Source of the DNA: Pseudochrobactrum saccharolyticum
GTDB taxonomy: Bacteria > Pseudomonadota > Alphaproteobacteria > Rhizobiales > Rhizobiaceae
Reading direction: 5' to 3'
DNA: 64,000 nt
NCBI RefSeq assembly: GCF_008801715.1
Contig: NZ_VZPG01000001.1
Span: forward strand, 1,240,001-1,304,000
The notes under the pieces were generated by a model. It saw only the letters and a program-made list of their open reading frames with translations. It was not told the origin of the DNA and made no database searches. Of this stretch, positions 8,996-20,251 are shown piece by piece (positions within the stretch are counted from its first letter, which is position 1; every line of letters begins with the position of its first letter). Both the position numbers and the translations under genes were made by a program.

Positions 8996-9556
8996 TCAGA
9001 TCTTGCTGATAAGGCTGCGACAGACACGGGCAAGGGTCTGCGCCGTGCGTTCATCGCGCAAAGCGCCGTCTTCATTGAATGCCTGATGGGCATGGGGAAC
9101 AGAACATTGTTCGGAAATAATCTGGGTATTGAGCATCATCATAACCGAGCGCAGATGATACAGACCGCGCATACCGCCAAATCCGCCTGGTGAAGACGAA
9201 CACAGTGCCACCGTCAGATGCGATGTCGGCTGATACGGCTTACCACCATCTTCATGAATGCGGCTGATCCAATCCAGCGTGTTTTTCAGCAAAGGCGGGA
9301 TTGAGGAATTATATTCAGGCGAAGCAATCAGCAGGCCTTTATGCGCCGCAAACAACCGTGCAAGCTTATAAGCATTTTCCGGAATGCCCTCTTCCGCTTC
9401 CAGATCCTGATCCATAATCGGCAACGGATAATCTTTGAGCGAAATATAGGTTACGTCTGCGCCCTGCCGCGTCAGTTCCTGCACGGCAGCTCCGGCAAGC
9501 TGACCGCTATAGGCATTTTTACGGGTGGATCCGGCAAAAACGAGAACTGAGGACAT
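8996..9556 (-). CDS. NADPH-dependent FMN reductase family protein
   Basis: 186 residues with a flavodoxin-like fold. The FMN-phosphate loop is FAGSTRKNAYSGQLA, and the second flavin contact is the family motif ASPEYNSSIPPLLKNTLDW. LCSSSPGGFGGMRGLYHLR matches the third cofactor-binding loop. Members reduce quinones, chromate, azo dyes or free FMN with NAD(P)H; the substrate here cannot be told. A GGATCAGCCCT segment precedes the ATG at 9556. The gene is about 67 bases upstream of pyrF on the same strand. Confidence 0.9.
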   Translation of the reverse strand: MSSVLVFAGSTRKNAYSGQLAGAAVQELTRQGADVTYISLKDYPLPIMDQDLEAEEGIPENAYKLARLFAAHKGLLIASPEYNSSIPPLLKNTLDWISRIHEDGGKPYQPTSHLTVALCSSSPGGFGGMRGLYHLRSVMMMLNTQIISEQCSVPHAHQAFNEDGALRDERTAQTLARVCRSLISKI

Positions 9557-9620
9557 AGGGCTGATCCTTTCAATGACGGCAAAACAAATAGTCAGAACAT
9601 CACTATTTAGCGCCGCATAT

Positions 9621-9658
9621 AAAAAAGCAACGCCGCATCAACATTCTGATACGGCGTT
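9621..9658 (-). terminator. terminator downstream of pmtA
   Basis: A stem of AACGCCG-x-ATCA with TGAT-x-CGGCGTT (one mismatch), followed on the minus strand by a run of six T. It ends the pmtA transcript. Confidence 0.75.
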
Positions 9659-9687
9659 CTGTGCTGCATTCTACGGTTGGTCGTAAG

Positions 9688-10287
9688 CTATACCAGAATC
9701 CGGCGATAAACCCACAGGCGCGCAGGCGGCAAATTGCGCAGAATAAAATCGAAACCTTCGACACTATAGGCACCGCGCCCGACCGGCAGCGGTGAAACCG
9801 GCCCGTAAGAAATCTGCATCACCGGACGGCCGGCAGGAATACGGGTCAGCAAATCGCCAAGAAATGCCAGTCGTTTTTCCATCGGGAAATTAAGCAGCGG
9901 CACAGCGGAAATCACGCTGTCAAACTGCTGATCCCGCGCTTCACCAAGCACATTATCAAGATCAAAGGCATCGCCCTGCAGGAAGTTCACACCTGCATAA
10001 GTGCTCTGCAAATGGTGGAAAAACTCAGCCGAATATTCAACTGAATACAGGTTCTGCGGCTCAATTCCGCGCTCAAGAATGGCTTTGGTAATCACACCGG
10101 TGCCGGGTCCCAGTTCCAGAACCGGCAGCCCCGATGACGGGTTAACAATGCTGGCCATGCGGCGTGCTGTAACACCACTTGTCGGCAGGATGGCACCGAC
10201 AGCTTTCGGCTTATCGATCCAGCCTTTGAAGAAGCGAATCTCTTCATCGAATTTTTGTGCAAGTTTCTTTGGTATCAGCCCAGCCAT
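9688..10287 (-). CDS. pmtA: phosphatidylethanolamine N-methyltransferase, PmtA type
   Basis: 199 residues. A class I SAM-dependent methyltransferase with the binding loop VLELGPGTGVITKAIL (about 51-66), preceded by FDEEIRFFKGWIDKPKAVGAILPTS as in rhizobial PmtA. The phospholipid N-methyltransferase is expected to methylate phosphatidylethanolamine stepwise to phosphatidylcholine at the inner leaflet. Later signatures are VISAVPLLNFP and VMQISYGPVSPLP. The start is the ATG at 10287 with GGGAGTATTTG upstream; the frame stays open 34 codons further but without a ribosome site. It is flanked by terminators, so probably monocistronic. rRNA adenine methylase-like proteins share the fold, but the C-terminal motifs favour PmtA. 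Confidence 0.85.
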   Translation of the reverse strand: MAGLIPKKLAQKFDEEIRFFKGWIDKPKAVGAILPTSGVTARRMASIVNPSSGLPVLELGPGTGVITKAILERGIEPQNLYSVEYSAEFFHHLQSTYAGVNFLQGDAFDLDNVLGEARDQQFDSVISAVPLLNFPMEKRLAFLGDLLTRIPAGRPVMQISYGPVSPLPVGRGAYSVEGFDFILRNLPPARLWVYRRILV

Positions 10288-10402
10288 CAAATACTCCCAT
10301 ATGTCGCCAGCAGACAAAGAATTGCCGCGTTTCGCGGCGGAAGCAAGGCAAAAACGGAGAGAGATGATATTTTTCTTCGTGAGCCCCATAAAATAGGGCG
10401 CA

Positions 10403-10440
10403 TAAAAAAAGCGGCATTTACATGAAATACAAATGCCGCT
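10403..10440 (-). terminator. terminator downstream of dnaJ
   Basis: A stem of AGCGGCATTT with AAATGCCGCT, followed on the minus strand by seven T. A clear intrinsic terminator. Confidence 0.85.
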
Positions 10441-10487
10441 CCGGTTATTTTCTGCAATAAAAGCGCTCAGAGCATAATTTTAAAGCT

Positions 10488-11633
10488 CTAATCGCGGATA
10501 CCTTCAAAGAATTCTTTCATCCGCGAGAAAAAGCCGGTCGATTGCGGGCTGTTTTCCTTTGACGAAATCTGCTCAAACTCTTCGAGCAATTCACGCTGAC
10601 GCTTGCTCAGATTCTGCGGTGTTTCAATCGCAATCTGGATATAGAGATCACCCGTTGTCTGCTGGCGCAGCACCGGCATGCCCTTACCCTTGAGGCGGAA
10701 CTGTTTGCCGTTCTGGGTGCCTTCCGGCACTTTCACACGGGTCTGCGTACCATCAAGCGTTGCCACTTCAAACTGACCGCCCAGAGCGGCTGTCGCCATC
10801 GAGATCGGCACTTTGCAATAAAGGTCTGATCCGTCGCGCTGGAAGAATTCATGCGGCTTGATCGACAGGAAAATATAAAGATCGCCGCTCGGTCCGCCGC
10901 GTGTACCGGCTTCACCTTCACCGGTAAGGCGAATGCGTGTGCCGTCTTCAATCCCTGCCGGAATATTGACCGACAGATTGCGTTCCTGACTGATACGTCC
11001 CGCACCGTCACATTTCGGGCACGGATCTTTAATCATCTGGCCACGGCCGTTACAGGTGTGACAGGTACGCTCCACAGAGAAAAAGCCCTGCGCCACGCGC
11101 ACACGACCGGCGCCGCCGCAAGTTGTACAGGTAACCGGCTGTGTGCCTTTCTTGGCACCGGTCCCCGTGCATTCCTCACAGGAAATAGAACCCGGAACAC
11201 TGATCTGTGCCGTTTTCCCGGCATAGGCTTCTTCGAGCGTTACTTCCATATTATAGCGCAGATCGGCACCGCGCTCACGGCCGCCGGAGCGACGGTTGCG
11301 ACCGCCGCCCATAACATCGCCGAAAATATCCTCGAAAATATCAGCAAAGCCACCGGCACCAAAACCGCCGCCGCCAAAGCCACCAAATCCGCCGGCACCG
11401 CCGCCGCCATTTTCAAAGGCTGCATGACCGAAACGGTCATAGGCCGCACGTTTTTGCGGGTCTTTCAGCACGTCATAGGCTTCGCCCAGCTCAAGAAATT
11501 TGCGCTCTGCTTCCGCATCATTCGGATTGCGATCCGGATGATATTGCATTGCCAGTTTGCGATAGGCCGTTTTAATAACCTTATCATCCGCAGTTCTGAC
11601 AACGCCGAGCGTTTCGTAGTAATCCACTTTCAT
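10488..11633 (-). CDS. dnaJ: chaperone protein DnaJ (Hsp40)
   Basis: 381 residues with the full type I layout. The J domain (about 1-70) carries HPD in [10 protein letters not shown] Gly/Phe-rich linker runs at about 75-120 ([19 protein letters not shown]). The zinc domain has four CxxCxGxG repeats ([32 protein letters not shown]), followed by the C-terminal substrate-binding domains. It stimulates DnaK ATPase activity and delivers unfolded clients. It lies downstream of dnaK on the same strand, about 390 bases away, with a terminator and a repeat between, so it may have its own promoter. Confidence 0.98.
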   Translation of the reverse strand: MKVDYYETLGVVRTADDKVIKTAYRKLAMQYHPDRNPNDAEAERKFLELGEAYDVLKDPQKRAAYDRFGHAAFENGGGGAGGFGGFGGGGFGAGGFADIFEDIFGDVMGGGRNRRSGGRERGADLRYNMEVTLEEAYAGKTAQISVPGSISCEECTGTGAKKGTQPVTCTTCGGAGRVRVAQGFFSVERTCHTCNGRGQMIKDPCPKCDGAGRISQERNLSVNIPAGIEDGTRIRLTGEGEAGTRGGPSGDLYIFLSIKPHEFFQRDGSDLYCKVPISMATAALGGQFEVATLDGTQTRVKVPEGTQNGKQFRLKGKGMPVLRQQTTGDLYIQIAIETPQNLSKRQRELLEEFEQISSKENSPQSTGFFSRMKEFFEGIRD

Positions 11634-11717
11634 AAACCATTCGTCCCGATGGCTGTTGTCTGATGATGCCGCCCCGATCAGAACATTTTCAGACAGTCAT
11701 TGAAGGTTGTCGCAGCC

Positions 11718-11824
11718 CTAGAGCGTGTCGCGTTTAATCGTATCCACGGCTCTCGCTCTAACGGTTTGTTTTACGCATGTCTTAAACCCAAAACCGGTAC
11801 CCACTTTTGGGAGACATGCTCTAG
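11718..11824 (-). repeat. palindromic interspersed repeat, copy 2
   Basis: The element starts CTAGAGCGTGTC and ends GACATGCTCTAG, so its ends are inverted. On the minus strand it reads AGAGCATGTCTCCCAAAAG, then GTGGGTACCGGTTTTGGG, then AAGACATGCGT: the same core as the other copies with a different but still paired stem (GCATGTCT with AGACATGC). It lies between dnaK and dnaJ. Confidence 0.75.
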
Positions 11825-11980
11825 TTTTTAACAAACCAATATCCGGCGCTGACCTGTTCATCCCGTCCGGTTTATGTGGTGACACCGCAAACCGATGTCC
11901 AGAGACGGGTAAATTCATATGCCCTGAATTTTGCATTTTGCCGTGAAAGACATGCAAAACCGCAGGCAACTGAATGGACA

Positions 11981-12005
11981 AAAGCCCGGCACTAAGCCGG
12001 GCTTT
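11981..12005 (-). terminator. terminator downstream of dnaK
   Basis: A perfect 10-base-pair stem (AAAGCCCGGC with GCCGGGCTTT, loop ACTAA) 19 bases past the dnaK stop, followed by TTTTGTCC on the minus strand. Confidence 0.8.
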
Positions 12006-12023
12006 GCCTTTCAACCTGATAAA

Positions 12024-13931
12024 TCAGGATTTCTTTTTGTCTTCGTCGATTTCTTCGAAATCGGCGTCAACAACATCGTCCTTATCAGCGCGGGCATCAG
12101 CGGCTTCATCGCCACCTTCTTCAGCCTGTGCTGATTCATACATAGCCTGACCAAGCTTCATGGAAGCTTCAGCAAGGGTCTGTGTTTTCGCTTTGATGTC
12201 TTCCGCATCATCGCCTTCAACAGCGGTTTTCAGTGCAGCAAGAGCTGTTTCGATCGCAGCCTTGTCATCACCGGAAACTTTATCGCCATAGTCTTTCAGC
12301 GACTTCTCGGTCGAGTGGATCAGAGCTTCAGCCTGGTTCTTGGCTTCCACAGCTTCACGGCGTGCCTTATCGGCATCCGCATTGGCTTCCGCATCTTTGA
12401 TCATCTTCTCAATATCAGCATCGGACAGACCGCCGGATGCCTGAATACGGATCTGATGTTCTTTACCGGTGCCTTTATCTTTCGCGGTCACGTTCACAAT
12501 ACCGTTCGCGTCGATGTCAAAAGTCACTTCAATCTGCGGTACGCCGCGTGGTGCAGGCGGAATGCCAACCAGATCAAACTGGCCGAGCATCTTGTTGTCT
12601 GCAGCCATTTCACGCTCGCCCTGCGAAACGCGGATCGTCACAGCCGACTGATTATCTTCAGCGGTCGAGAAGGTCTGCGATTTCTTGGTCGGAATGGTTG
12701 TGTTACGGTCGATCAGACGGGTGAACACACCACCAAGTGTTTCAATACCGAGCGACAGCGGTGTTACGTCGAGCAGCAGAACGTCTTTAACGTCACCCTG
12801 CAGAACACCGGCCTGAATAGCAGCACCCATCGCAACCACTTCATCAGGGTTCACACCCTTATGCGGTTCCTTGCCGAAGAAAGCTTTAACAACTTCCTGA
12901 ATTTTCGGCATACGGGTCATACCACCGACCAGCACAACTTCACTGATTTCACCGGCTTTGAGGCCAGCGTCGCGCAGCGCAGCTTTACATGGTTCAATGG
13001 TGCGCTGAACCAGATCATCCACCAGGCTTTCAAACTTCGCACGCGAAAGTTTGATGGCAAGGTGCTTAGGACCGGTTGCATCAGCGGTAATGAACGGCAG
13101 GTTGATTTCGGTCTGCTGAGCAGAAGACAGTTCGATCTTCGCTTTTTCAGCAGCTTCCTTGAGGCGCTGCAGAGCCAGCTTGTCGTTCTTCAGATCAATG
13201 CCCTGCTCTTTTTTGAATTCTGCTGCCAGATATTCAACCAGACGCATGTCAAAGTCTTCACCGCCGAGGAAAGTGTCACCATTGGTGGACTTAACTTCGA
13301 ACACGCCATCGCCGATTTCGAGGATGGACACGTCGAATGTACCACCACCAAGGTCGTAAACAGCAATGGTTTTGGCTTCGCTCTTATCAAGACCATAGGC
13401 CAGAGCCGCAGCGGTCGGTTCGTTGATGATACGCAGAACTTCCAGACCGGCAATCTTACCGGCATCTTTGGTTGCCTGACGCTGAGCATCGTTGAAGTAA
13501 GCAGGAACTGTAATAACAGCCTGTGTTACATTTTCACCGAGATAGGATTCAGCGGTTTCCTTCATCTTCTGAAGGATCATCGCGGATACCTGCGAAGGCG
13601 AATATTTCTTGCCATGGGTTTCTACCCATGCATCGCCATTGTCGCCCTTAACGATCTTGTACGGTACGAGATCTTTGTCTTTGGTGACCATCGGATCATC
13701 AAAGCGGCGGCCGATCAGGCGCTTAACAGCAAACAATGTGCCTTCCGGATTGGTAACAGCCTGACGTTTCGCAGGCTGGCCAGCGAGACGTTCGTCACCA
13801 TCGGTAAAAGCAATAATCGAAGGCGTTGTACGTGCACCTTCAGCATTCTCAATGACCTTCGCAGTCTTACCGTCCATAACGGCGACGCAGGAGTTGGTCG
13901 TTCCCAGATCGATACCAATTACTTTAGCCAT
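12024..13931 (-). CDS. dnaK: chaperone protein DnaK (Hsp70)
   Basis: 635 residues, full length. The N-terminal ATPase domain opens [18 protein letters not shown] and contains [20 protein letters not shown] and [16 protein letters not shown]. The linker [19 protein letters not shown] leads into the peptide-binding domain, and the C-terminus is acidic. It is the central ATP-dependent chaperone, working with DnaJ and GrpE. A strong promoter-like sequence lies about 125 bases upstream (14055-14084). The transcript ends at the hairpin at 11981. Confidence 0.99.
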   Translation of the reverse strand: MAKVIGIDLGTTNSCVAVMDGKTAKVIENAEGARTTPSIIAFTDGDERLAGQPAKRQAVTNPEGTLFAVKRLIGRRFDDPMVTKDKDLVPYKIVKGDNGDAWVETHGKKYSPSQVSAMILQKMKETAESYLGENVTQAVITVPAYFNDAQRQATKDAGKIAGLEVLRIINEPTAAALAYGLDKSEAKTIAVYDLGGGTFDVSILEIGDGVFEVKSTNGDTFLGGEDFDMRLVEYLAAEFKKEQGIDLKNDKLALQRLKEAAEKAKIELSSAQQTEINLPFITADATGPKHLAIKLSRAKFESLVDDLVQRTIEPCKAALRDAGLKAGEISEVVLVGGMTRMPKIQEVVKAFFGKEPHKGVNPDEVVAMGAAIQAGVLQGDVKDVLLLDVTPLSLGIETLGGVFTRLIDRNTTIPTKKSQTFSTAEDNQSAVTIRVSQGEREMAADNKMLGQFDLVGIPPAPRGVPQIEVTFDIDANGIVNVTAKDKGTGKEHQIRIQASGGLSDADIEKMIKDAEANADADKARREAVEAKNQAEALIHSTEKSLKDYGDKVSGDDKAAIETALAALKTAVEGDDAEDIKAKTQTLAEASMKLGQAMYESAQAEEGGDEAADARADKDDVVDADFEEIDEDKKKS

Positions 13932-14054
13932 ATTTATTCTTCTCCATTCAGCGAACTGCCGGGACCTCTGCCGAGCATTCCATGTGGCAGCCCCTATCGG
14001 GTTTTTGACAAAACGAACCGGCTTTTAAACGCCTGATCGCCACGAGTCGAGGGG

Positions 14055-14084
14055 TATATAAGAAGGGGGGATTTTCACTGCAAG
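14055..14084 (-). promoter_or_regulatory. candidate dnaK promoter, heat-shock-like
   Basis: On the minus strand CTTGCAG is followed by a spacer and TATATA. TTGCAG and TATATA are 17 bases apart, as for the housekeeping sigma. The CTTG at -35 and the C-rich spacer ending in CTTATATA also resemble RpoH promoters of alphaproteobacteria. It lies about 125 bases before the dnaK ATG, in the expected direction. Confidence 0.55.
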
Positions 14085-14199
14085 CCACAAGCCCGCGGTT
14101 GCGACAAAAATCCCGCATTTTGATGCGTTTTTTATCTGTTTTGAGCGATTTTGACGGTTTTTTCAGAATTTAAAAAATTATTACAGCACGAAGCATGCC

Positions 14200-14242
14200 G
14201 CACATCTTATCCAAAAACCGGTTTCCGCTTTTTAGGATGCGC
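14200..14242 (-). repeat. palindromic interspersed repeat, copy 3 (short)
   Basis: On the minus strand GCGCATCCTAAAAAGCGG, then AAACCGGTTTTTGGATAAG, then ATGTGC. The stem GCGCATC/GATGTGC pairs with one G.U. Only the core arm of the family is present. Confidence 0.65.
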
Positions 14243-14248
14243 TTTATG

Positions 14249-15220
14249 TCACTGCTTTTCGGCTGCTGCATAAATCCTGTCAATAACATGTTGGTTGGCT
14301 TTTGAGTTTTCAAGACTGAAAAGCACTTCTTTCTCTCCGCGGGCAAAGCGCACAAAAGCATCTGCCTGCAGGCTATATTGGTTTATATTGGAAAAAGTCC
14401 ATTCCTGTGAAGCAGTGTGTGAACTGTCATGCCATGTGACCCGTGCATGATCGTATTTTCCGGCGTTAAACGGTGCATGAACCGTAATCATCCCCTGATC
14501 ACCATGGAAAACCATCTGCTGACGCCCAGATAGCTGCGTCGCCACATAAAAACTCAGATCAAAATCCGCAAAGCGCGCCAGCACAGTTGCATAACGGTCG
14601 GTGCCGAAATCCGGATCGCGTTCAATACGGGCAAAAATCTCCTGCGGTTCCTGCCCTGTCACCATACGCGTCGCCACAGTCGGATAGACCCCGATATCCG
14701 GCAAGGCACCGCCGCCAAGCGCAACCTGATTGCGCATATTCGCCGGATCATTATTAAAATATGTGAAGCAACCCTGTACCATGCGCAAACGGCCGATCTG
14801 GCCGGAGGAGATCAGTTCACGCACCTTTGCCCATTGCGGATGATAATAGACCATGAAAGCTTCTGAAATCACCACCTGATGGCGATCACGCGCAGCGATC
14901 AGACGGTCAATCTCCTCCGCCTTCAAAGCGATTGGCTTTTCACAGAGCACATGTTTGCCCGCCTCTGCCGCTTTCAACGACCATTCAATATGCTGCGATG
15001 TCGGCAGCGGAATATAAACGCCGTCAATCTGATCGCTTGCCAGTAATTCTTCATAGGAGCCGAAGCTCAAAGGTGCGTTGAACCGGTCGGCCACAGCACG
15101 GGCACGCGCCGCATCACGGCTGGCAATGCCCTGAACCACACCGGTTTCGGATGCCGCGATTGCAGGAAGTACCTGCGTGATACCAATATTGGCGGTCGAT
15201 AAAATACCCCAGCGGAACAT
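14249..15220 (-). CDS. Gfo/Idh/MocA family NAD(P)-dependent oxidoreductase
   Basis: 323 residues. The N-terminal Rossmann domain begins [18 protein letters not shown]. The family EKP motif is in [16 protein letters not shown], where the Lys contacts the substrate and nicotinamide. The C-terminal alpha/beta domain includes [14 protein letters not shown]. Members oxidise or reduce sugars, inositols or dihydrodiols; no specific substrate can be assigned. It lies 15 bases downstream of a nucleotidyltransferase gene on the same strand, with LysR upstream of that. Confidence 0.88.
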   Translation of the reverse strand: MFRWGILSTANIGITQVLPAIAASETGVVQGIASRDAARARAVADRFNAPLSFGSYEELLASDQIDGVYIPLPTSQHIEWSLKAAEAGKHVLCEKPIALKAEEIDRLIAARDRHQVVISEAFMVYYHPQWAKVRELISSGQIGRLRMVQGCFTYFNNDPANMRNQVALGGGALPDIGVYPTVATRMVTGQEPQEIFARIERDPDFGTDRYATVLARFADFDLSFYVATQLSGRQQMVFHGDQGMITVHAPFNAGKYDHARVTWHDSSHTASQEWTFSNINQYSLQADAFVRFARGEKEVLFSLENSKANQHVIDRIYAAAEKQ

Positions 15221-15235
15221 AAGGATACCTTTCCG

Positions 15236-15862
15236 TTATGAATTGAGTGCGGTCATTTCAGGCCACGGAACAACCGTCACTTCCGGCCAGTTCTTCTGTG
15301 CCCGCAGACCTTTGACATGATGTGTTTCACGATTATCAGCCACCGGATTGGGTGTCATCCGAAGCGAGAAAATATCATCCAGACCGAAAGGCGCATAGAG
15401 TTTCAAGCTGCCATCCTGTTCAAGCCTTATGCCGACCGCATGGGTTTTCGAAGCAAAGCGGTCAATGCTGTTTTCACTGGAGCGCAAAGGCGGACAAACC
15501 AGTCCGAAATGCTTTTCATACCACAAATGCACCCGCGCCTGATTGCGGATTTCCACCGGCAAGGGCACAGCGGAAAACACCCCGTCACCTGTCTTGATGA
15601 TCCGGTCTTCTGCCTCGTAGGATATGTCGGAAGCATCATAATAAAACAGGTCAATATCTTTGATAGCATGGGTTTCCGGCCTGCCGGTCAGCACATTCCA
15701 CACCAGATTATACAGCGCGCCGGATACAATATACCAGTCCGGCAGGTTCAGCTGCTGTGCGCGGCTCAGCACATCCTTCAGAAGCGGGCTGTTTCGGATA
15801 ATATCCAGAAAAATATCTTGCTGCTCCTGTGCGGGCAGTCCGGAAAAACGCAAATGGGACAT
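15236..15862 (-). CDS. nucleotidyltransferase family protein (COG3575, NTP_transf_6 type)
   Basis: 208 residues. Landmarks are WYIVSGALYNLVWNVLTG, the metal-binding-like KDIDLFYYDASDISYEAED (Asp-x-Asp), VEIRNQARVHLWYEKHFG and FGLDDIFSLRMTPNP. These match an uncharacterised family of predicted nucleotidyltransferases; no substrate is known. It follows the LysR gene by 14 bases and precedes the oxidoreductase, so the three may form one transcription unit. Confidence 0.82.
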   Translation of the reverse strand: MSHLRFSGLPAQEQQDIFLDIIRNSPLLKDVLSRAQQLNLPDWYIVSGALYNLVWNVLTGRPETHAIKDIDLFYYDASDISYEAEDRIIKTGDGVFSAVPLPVEIRNQARVHLWYEKHFGLVCPPLRSSENSIDRFASKTHAVGIRLEQDGSLKLYAPFGLDDIFSLRMTPNPVADNRETHHVKGLRAQKNWPEVTVVPWPEMTALNS

Positions 15863-15876
15863 AGGATTTCCGACGG

Positions 15877-17842
<1,966 letters not shown>

Positions 17843-17848
17843 ACAAAA

Positions 17849-17879
17849 TGACACTGTTTCAACGGATGAAACAGCGTCA
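17849..17879. terminator. possible bidirectional terminator between AKR and MFS genes
   Basis: TGACACTGTTTCA pairs with TGAAACAGCGTCA (one mismatch) between two convergent genes. No strong T-run follows, so confidence is moderate. Confidence 0.5.
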
Positions 17880-17895
17880 CTCAATCACACCCCCA

Positions 17896-19131
17896 TCACA
17901 GACGGCGCAATGAACGGGGTGCCAGTGTCAGCAATGCTGCCAGCGCCATCCCAAAACCAACCCAGAGCGGGGCATGCAGGTCGAAGCCGTTTTCCAGCGC
18001 CAGACCACCTGCCCAGGGGCCAAAGCTCAGGCCGATATTAATCACCGACGCATGCATGGCATTAACCAGTGCACCGGGATGGGCAATACGCATGATACGG
18101 GCAACAAGCGGAGGATTAAGCGCAATCCCCGTCAGGCCGATCAGAACAACAGAAAGTAATGCCGCCGGTTTTGATTCTGCAAAACACGCAAAAATCAGCA
18201 TTGCAACAACCATCACCGCGATACCGCCAATCAGAAGTGGCATCGTATAGCGATCTGCAAAACGACCGTTCAGAAAGTTACCTGCAATATTGGCAATTCC
18301 ATAGAGGGCAAGCAGAAACGGCATGAGATGAACCGGAAACTGTGCCAGATCAGTCATAATCGGAGAGAAATAGCTATAAAAAGCAAAGGACGAGCCGATT
18401 GCCAATGCGCTGGTGGCATAAGCTGCCCAGAGAGCAGGGTTGCGCATATCCTGAAGCTCAGTCTGCAATGTTGCCGAGTGACCCGCAGGGCTTTTCTCAA
18501 TTTTCAGCGCAACAGTCAAAGCGCAGAATAATATCACCAGCACAATCAGCCAGAAGCTGACGCGCCAGCCAAACAGGCTGTCTATCCATGTTGCCAGTGG
18601 CACGCCCAATGCTGTCGCCAGCATCAGCCCTGCAAACACCAGCGACACGGCACGCCCCCGCATATTGGCAGCAACCAGACGCGCAGTGATTGCCAGCATC
18701 AGGCCAAATCCTGCCGCAGCTGCAATACCGGTGAGCACACGGGCAATCATCATCACCTCAAAACTTGAGGTCGAGGCTGCAACGCTTTGAGCAATGGCAT
18801 AGAAGATCAGGAGACCAAGCAAGCCGTTTTTATGTTCAACACGCAAAGCCAGAAACAGCAGCGTCACCACCGGCCCGCCAAAAACCATACCCAAAGCATA
18901 GAGGGAAATCAGATTGCCGATATCGGCAATGGACCGGCCAAAGGCCTGCTGCAGCGACGGCAACAGACCGGAAATCATCAGTTCGGATGTTGTTAAAGCA
19001 AAAACACCCAGCGATAAGCAATAAACAACCAGCGGAATTGCTGGTTTATGCGCTTCAGAACGCGTAATCGTGTTAACAGCAATATTAGTCATTCGCTCCG
19101 CAGGCAGCGCGGAATCGCAAATATCAGTCAT
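17896..19131 (-). CDS. MFS transporter, DHA1-type efflux or sugar-efflux family
   Basis: About 411 residues with twelve predicted membrane helices, beginning PLVVYCLSLGVFALTTSELM. That string, with LISLYALGMVFGGPVVTLL, resembles the AraJ/YdhP-like drug or arabinose efflux branch. ARVLTGIAAAAGFGLMLAITARL and a helix-6 to 7 cytoplasmic loop fit the fold. The start is uncertain. An ATG at 19143 lies inside an inverted repeat, the ATG at 19131 has GAG seven bases upstream, and the ATG at 19092 has a close GGAG. The TetR gene is divergent and probably represses it. The transported compound is unknown. Confidence 0.88.
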   Translation of the reverse strand: MTDICDSALPAERMTNIAVNTITRSEAHKPAIPLVVYCLSLGVFALTTSELMISGLLPSLQQAFGRSIADIGNLISLYALGMVFGGPVVTLLFLALRVEHKNGLLGLLIFYAIAQSVAASTSSFEVMMIARVLTGIAAAAGFGLMLAITARLVAANMRGRAVSLVFAGLMLATALGVPLATWIDSLFGWRVSFWLIVLVILFCALTVALKIEKSPAGHSATLQTELQDMRNPALWAAYATSALAIGSSFAFYSYFSPIMTDLAQFPVHLMPFLLALYGIANIAGNFLNGRFADRYTMPLLIGGIAVMVVAMLIFACFAESKPAALLSVVLIGLTGIALNPPLVARIMRIAHPGALVNAMHASVINIGLSFGPWAGGLALENGFDLHAPLWVGFGMALAALLTLAPRSLRRL

Positions 19132-19141
19132 CGTGAATCTC

Positions 19142-19165
19142 ATTATGTAGTGATGATTACATAAT
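19142..19165. promoter_or_regulatory. candidate TetR operator
   Basis: A perfect inverted repeat, ATTATGTA-N8-TACATAAT, lies in the spacer between the divergent MFS and TetR genes and overlaps the most upstream possible MFS start. Size and position fit a TetR-family operator. Confidence 0.55.
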
Positions 19166-19228
19166 TCATAGCAACTTGAATGCTGCGGTCAAGTGAATTA
19201 TATAAGACATACTAAAGAAAGGTATGAA

Positions 19229-19837
19229 ATGGCTTTACGCGGCAGACCGCGCAGCTTTGATCGCGAAGATGCGCTGGACAGAGTTATGAAAGTTTTCTGG
19301 GAAAAAGGCTATGAATGCGCCCAGATTAACGACTTTACTGCGGCTATTGGCATTACTCCGCCGAGTTTTTATGCCGCTTTTGGCTCCAAGGAGCAGGCCT
19401 TCCGTGAGGCGGTGGATCATTACACCGCAACAATCGGCGGAGCGCCTCTGGTTGCGCTGGATAAAGCGAAGACGATTCAGCAGGGCATCCGCGCCATGCT
19501 GGAAACTCATGCGGATAAAACCTATGCTTGTTCTGCAGGCGGCTGCATGGTCAGCGTCAGCAGCATCCAGTGCAAGCCGGAAAACAAACAGGTCAAAGAA
19601 TTTCTCAAAACCATTCGTCAAACGGCTTTCGAGCGGATTTTCGCCCGCTGTGAACGCGCGCTGAAAGACGGCGACCTGCCGCAAGGCACAGACCTGACGC
19701 AGATGGCAGAATTCTACCATGCCATGTTGCAGAGCCTGTCCTATGAAGCCCGTGACGGCGGCAGCCGCGAGTCTGTGCAAAGCATTATTGAAATGGCTAT
19801 GCGCGCCATGCCGGAGCGTGTAACAGTACCGGCCTGA
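19229..19837 (+). CDS. TetR/AcrR family transcriptional regulator
   Basis: 202 residues. The N-terminal helix-turn-helix is GRPRSFDREDALDRVMKVFW followed by GITPPSFYAAFGSKEQAFREA. The C-terminal ligand domain has Cys-containing YACSAGGCMVS, a feature seen in several TetR proteins of this branch. The ATG at 19229 has AAAGAAAGGT upstream; a start 12 codons earlier is possible. It is divergent from the MFS gene and followed at 20 bases by the GFA gene, so it probably controls both sides. Confidence 0.92.
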   Translation: MALRGRPRSFDREDALDRVMKVFWEKGYECAQINDFTAAIGITPPSFYAAFGSKEQAFREAVDHYTATIGGAPLVALDKAKTIQQGIRAMLETHADKTYACSAGGCMVSVSSIQCKPENKQVKEFLKTIRQTAFERIFARCERALKDGDLPQGTDLTQMAEFYHAMLQSLSYEARDGGSRESVQSIIEMAMRAMPERVTVPA

Positions 19838-19857
19838 CAAACGGGACATCAGAAGAA

Positions 19858-20244
19858 ATGATGAAAACCTATAGTGGCGGCTGTCTGTGTGGCTCCATCC
19901 GTTTTGAAGCGCAAAGTGATCCCTTAAAGCTCAAGCCCCATGGTTGCTGCTGCAAGAATTGCCAGCAACATACCGGTTCGCTCACAGCCGTGTGGGTGGA
20001 GTTTGCGGCTCAGGCAGTGCGCTGGACAGGGGAAGGCGGGGAACCTGCCACATATCGCTCCTCCCATTATTCCAAACGTGCCTTCTGCTCGTCCTGCGGC
20101 AGCTCTGTCGGAGCGATTGATGATGAACCGGTTGTGGCGCTGCTGCTCGGCTGTTTCGACGATAATAATCAACCGGAATTCGCACCGGAATATACGTCTT
20201 TTGAAGATATGAAGCCCGACTGGTGGCATCCTGAACGCCGATAG
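19858..20244 (+). CDS. GFA family (CENP-V/GFA domain) zinc protein
   Basis: 128 residues with the Mss4-like zinc fold. Metal-binding Cys clusters are visible in GGCLCGSIRFEA, CCCKNCQQHTGS and FCSSCGSSVG. The family is named for a glutathione-dependent formaldehyde-activating enzyme, but most members, including this one, are not characterised. Two adjacent ATGs are possible starts. It sits 20 bases after the TetR gene and 7 bases before a VOC gene, which suggests one operon. Confidence 0.88.
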   Translation: MMKTYSGGCLCGSIRFEAQSDPLKLKPHGCCCKNCQQHTGSLTAVWVEFAAQAVRWTGEGGEPATYRSSHYSKRAFCSSCGSSVGAIDDEPVVALLLGCFDDNNQPEFAPEYTSFEDMKPDWWHPERR

Positions 20245-20251
20245 AACCACA

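Larger units (their letters stand above)
11634..12023. other. dnaK-dnaJ spacer with repeat and terminator
   Basis: About 390 bases without a gene. It holds a palindromic repeat (11718-11824) and the dnaK terminator (11981-12005). The stretch 11634-11717 should contain the dnaJ leader; no clear promoter was recognised. Confidence 0.7.
13932..14248. other. intergenic region upstream of dnaK
   Basis: 317 bases. It holds the dnaK leader and candidate promoter (14055-14084) and, further up, a palindromic repeat (14200-14242) beside the 3' end of the oxidoreductase gene. Nothing else was recognised. Confidence 0.7.

Noticed and set aside
12315-14036. A 573-codon open frame on the plus strand opposite dnaK
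   Set aside because: It is an antisense shadow of the strongly conserved dnaK gene, with no ribosome site or recognisable protein motif.
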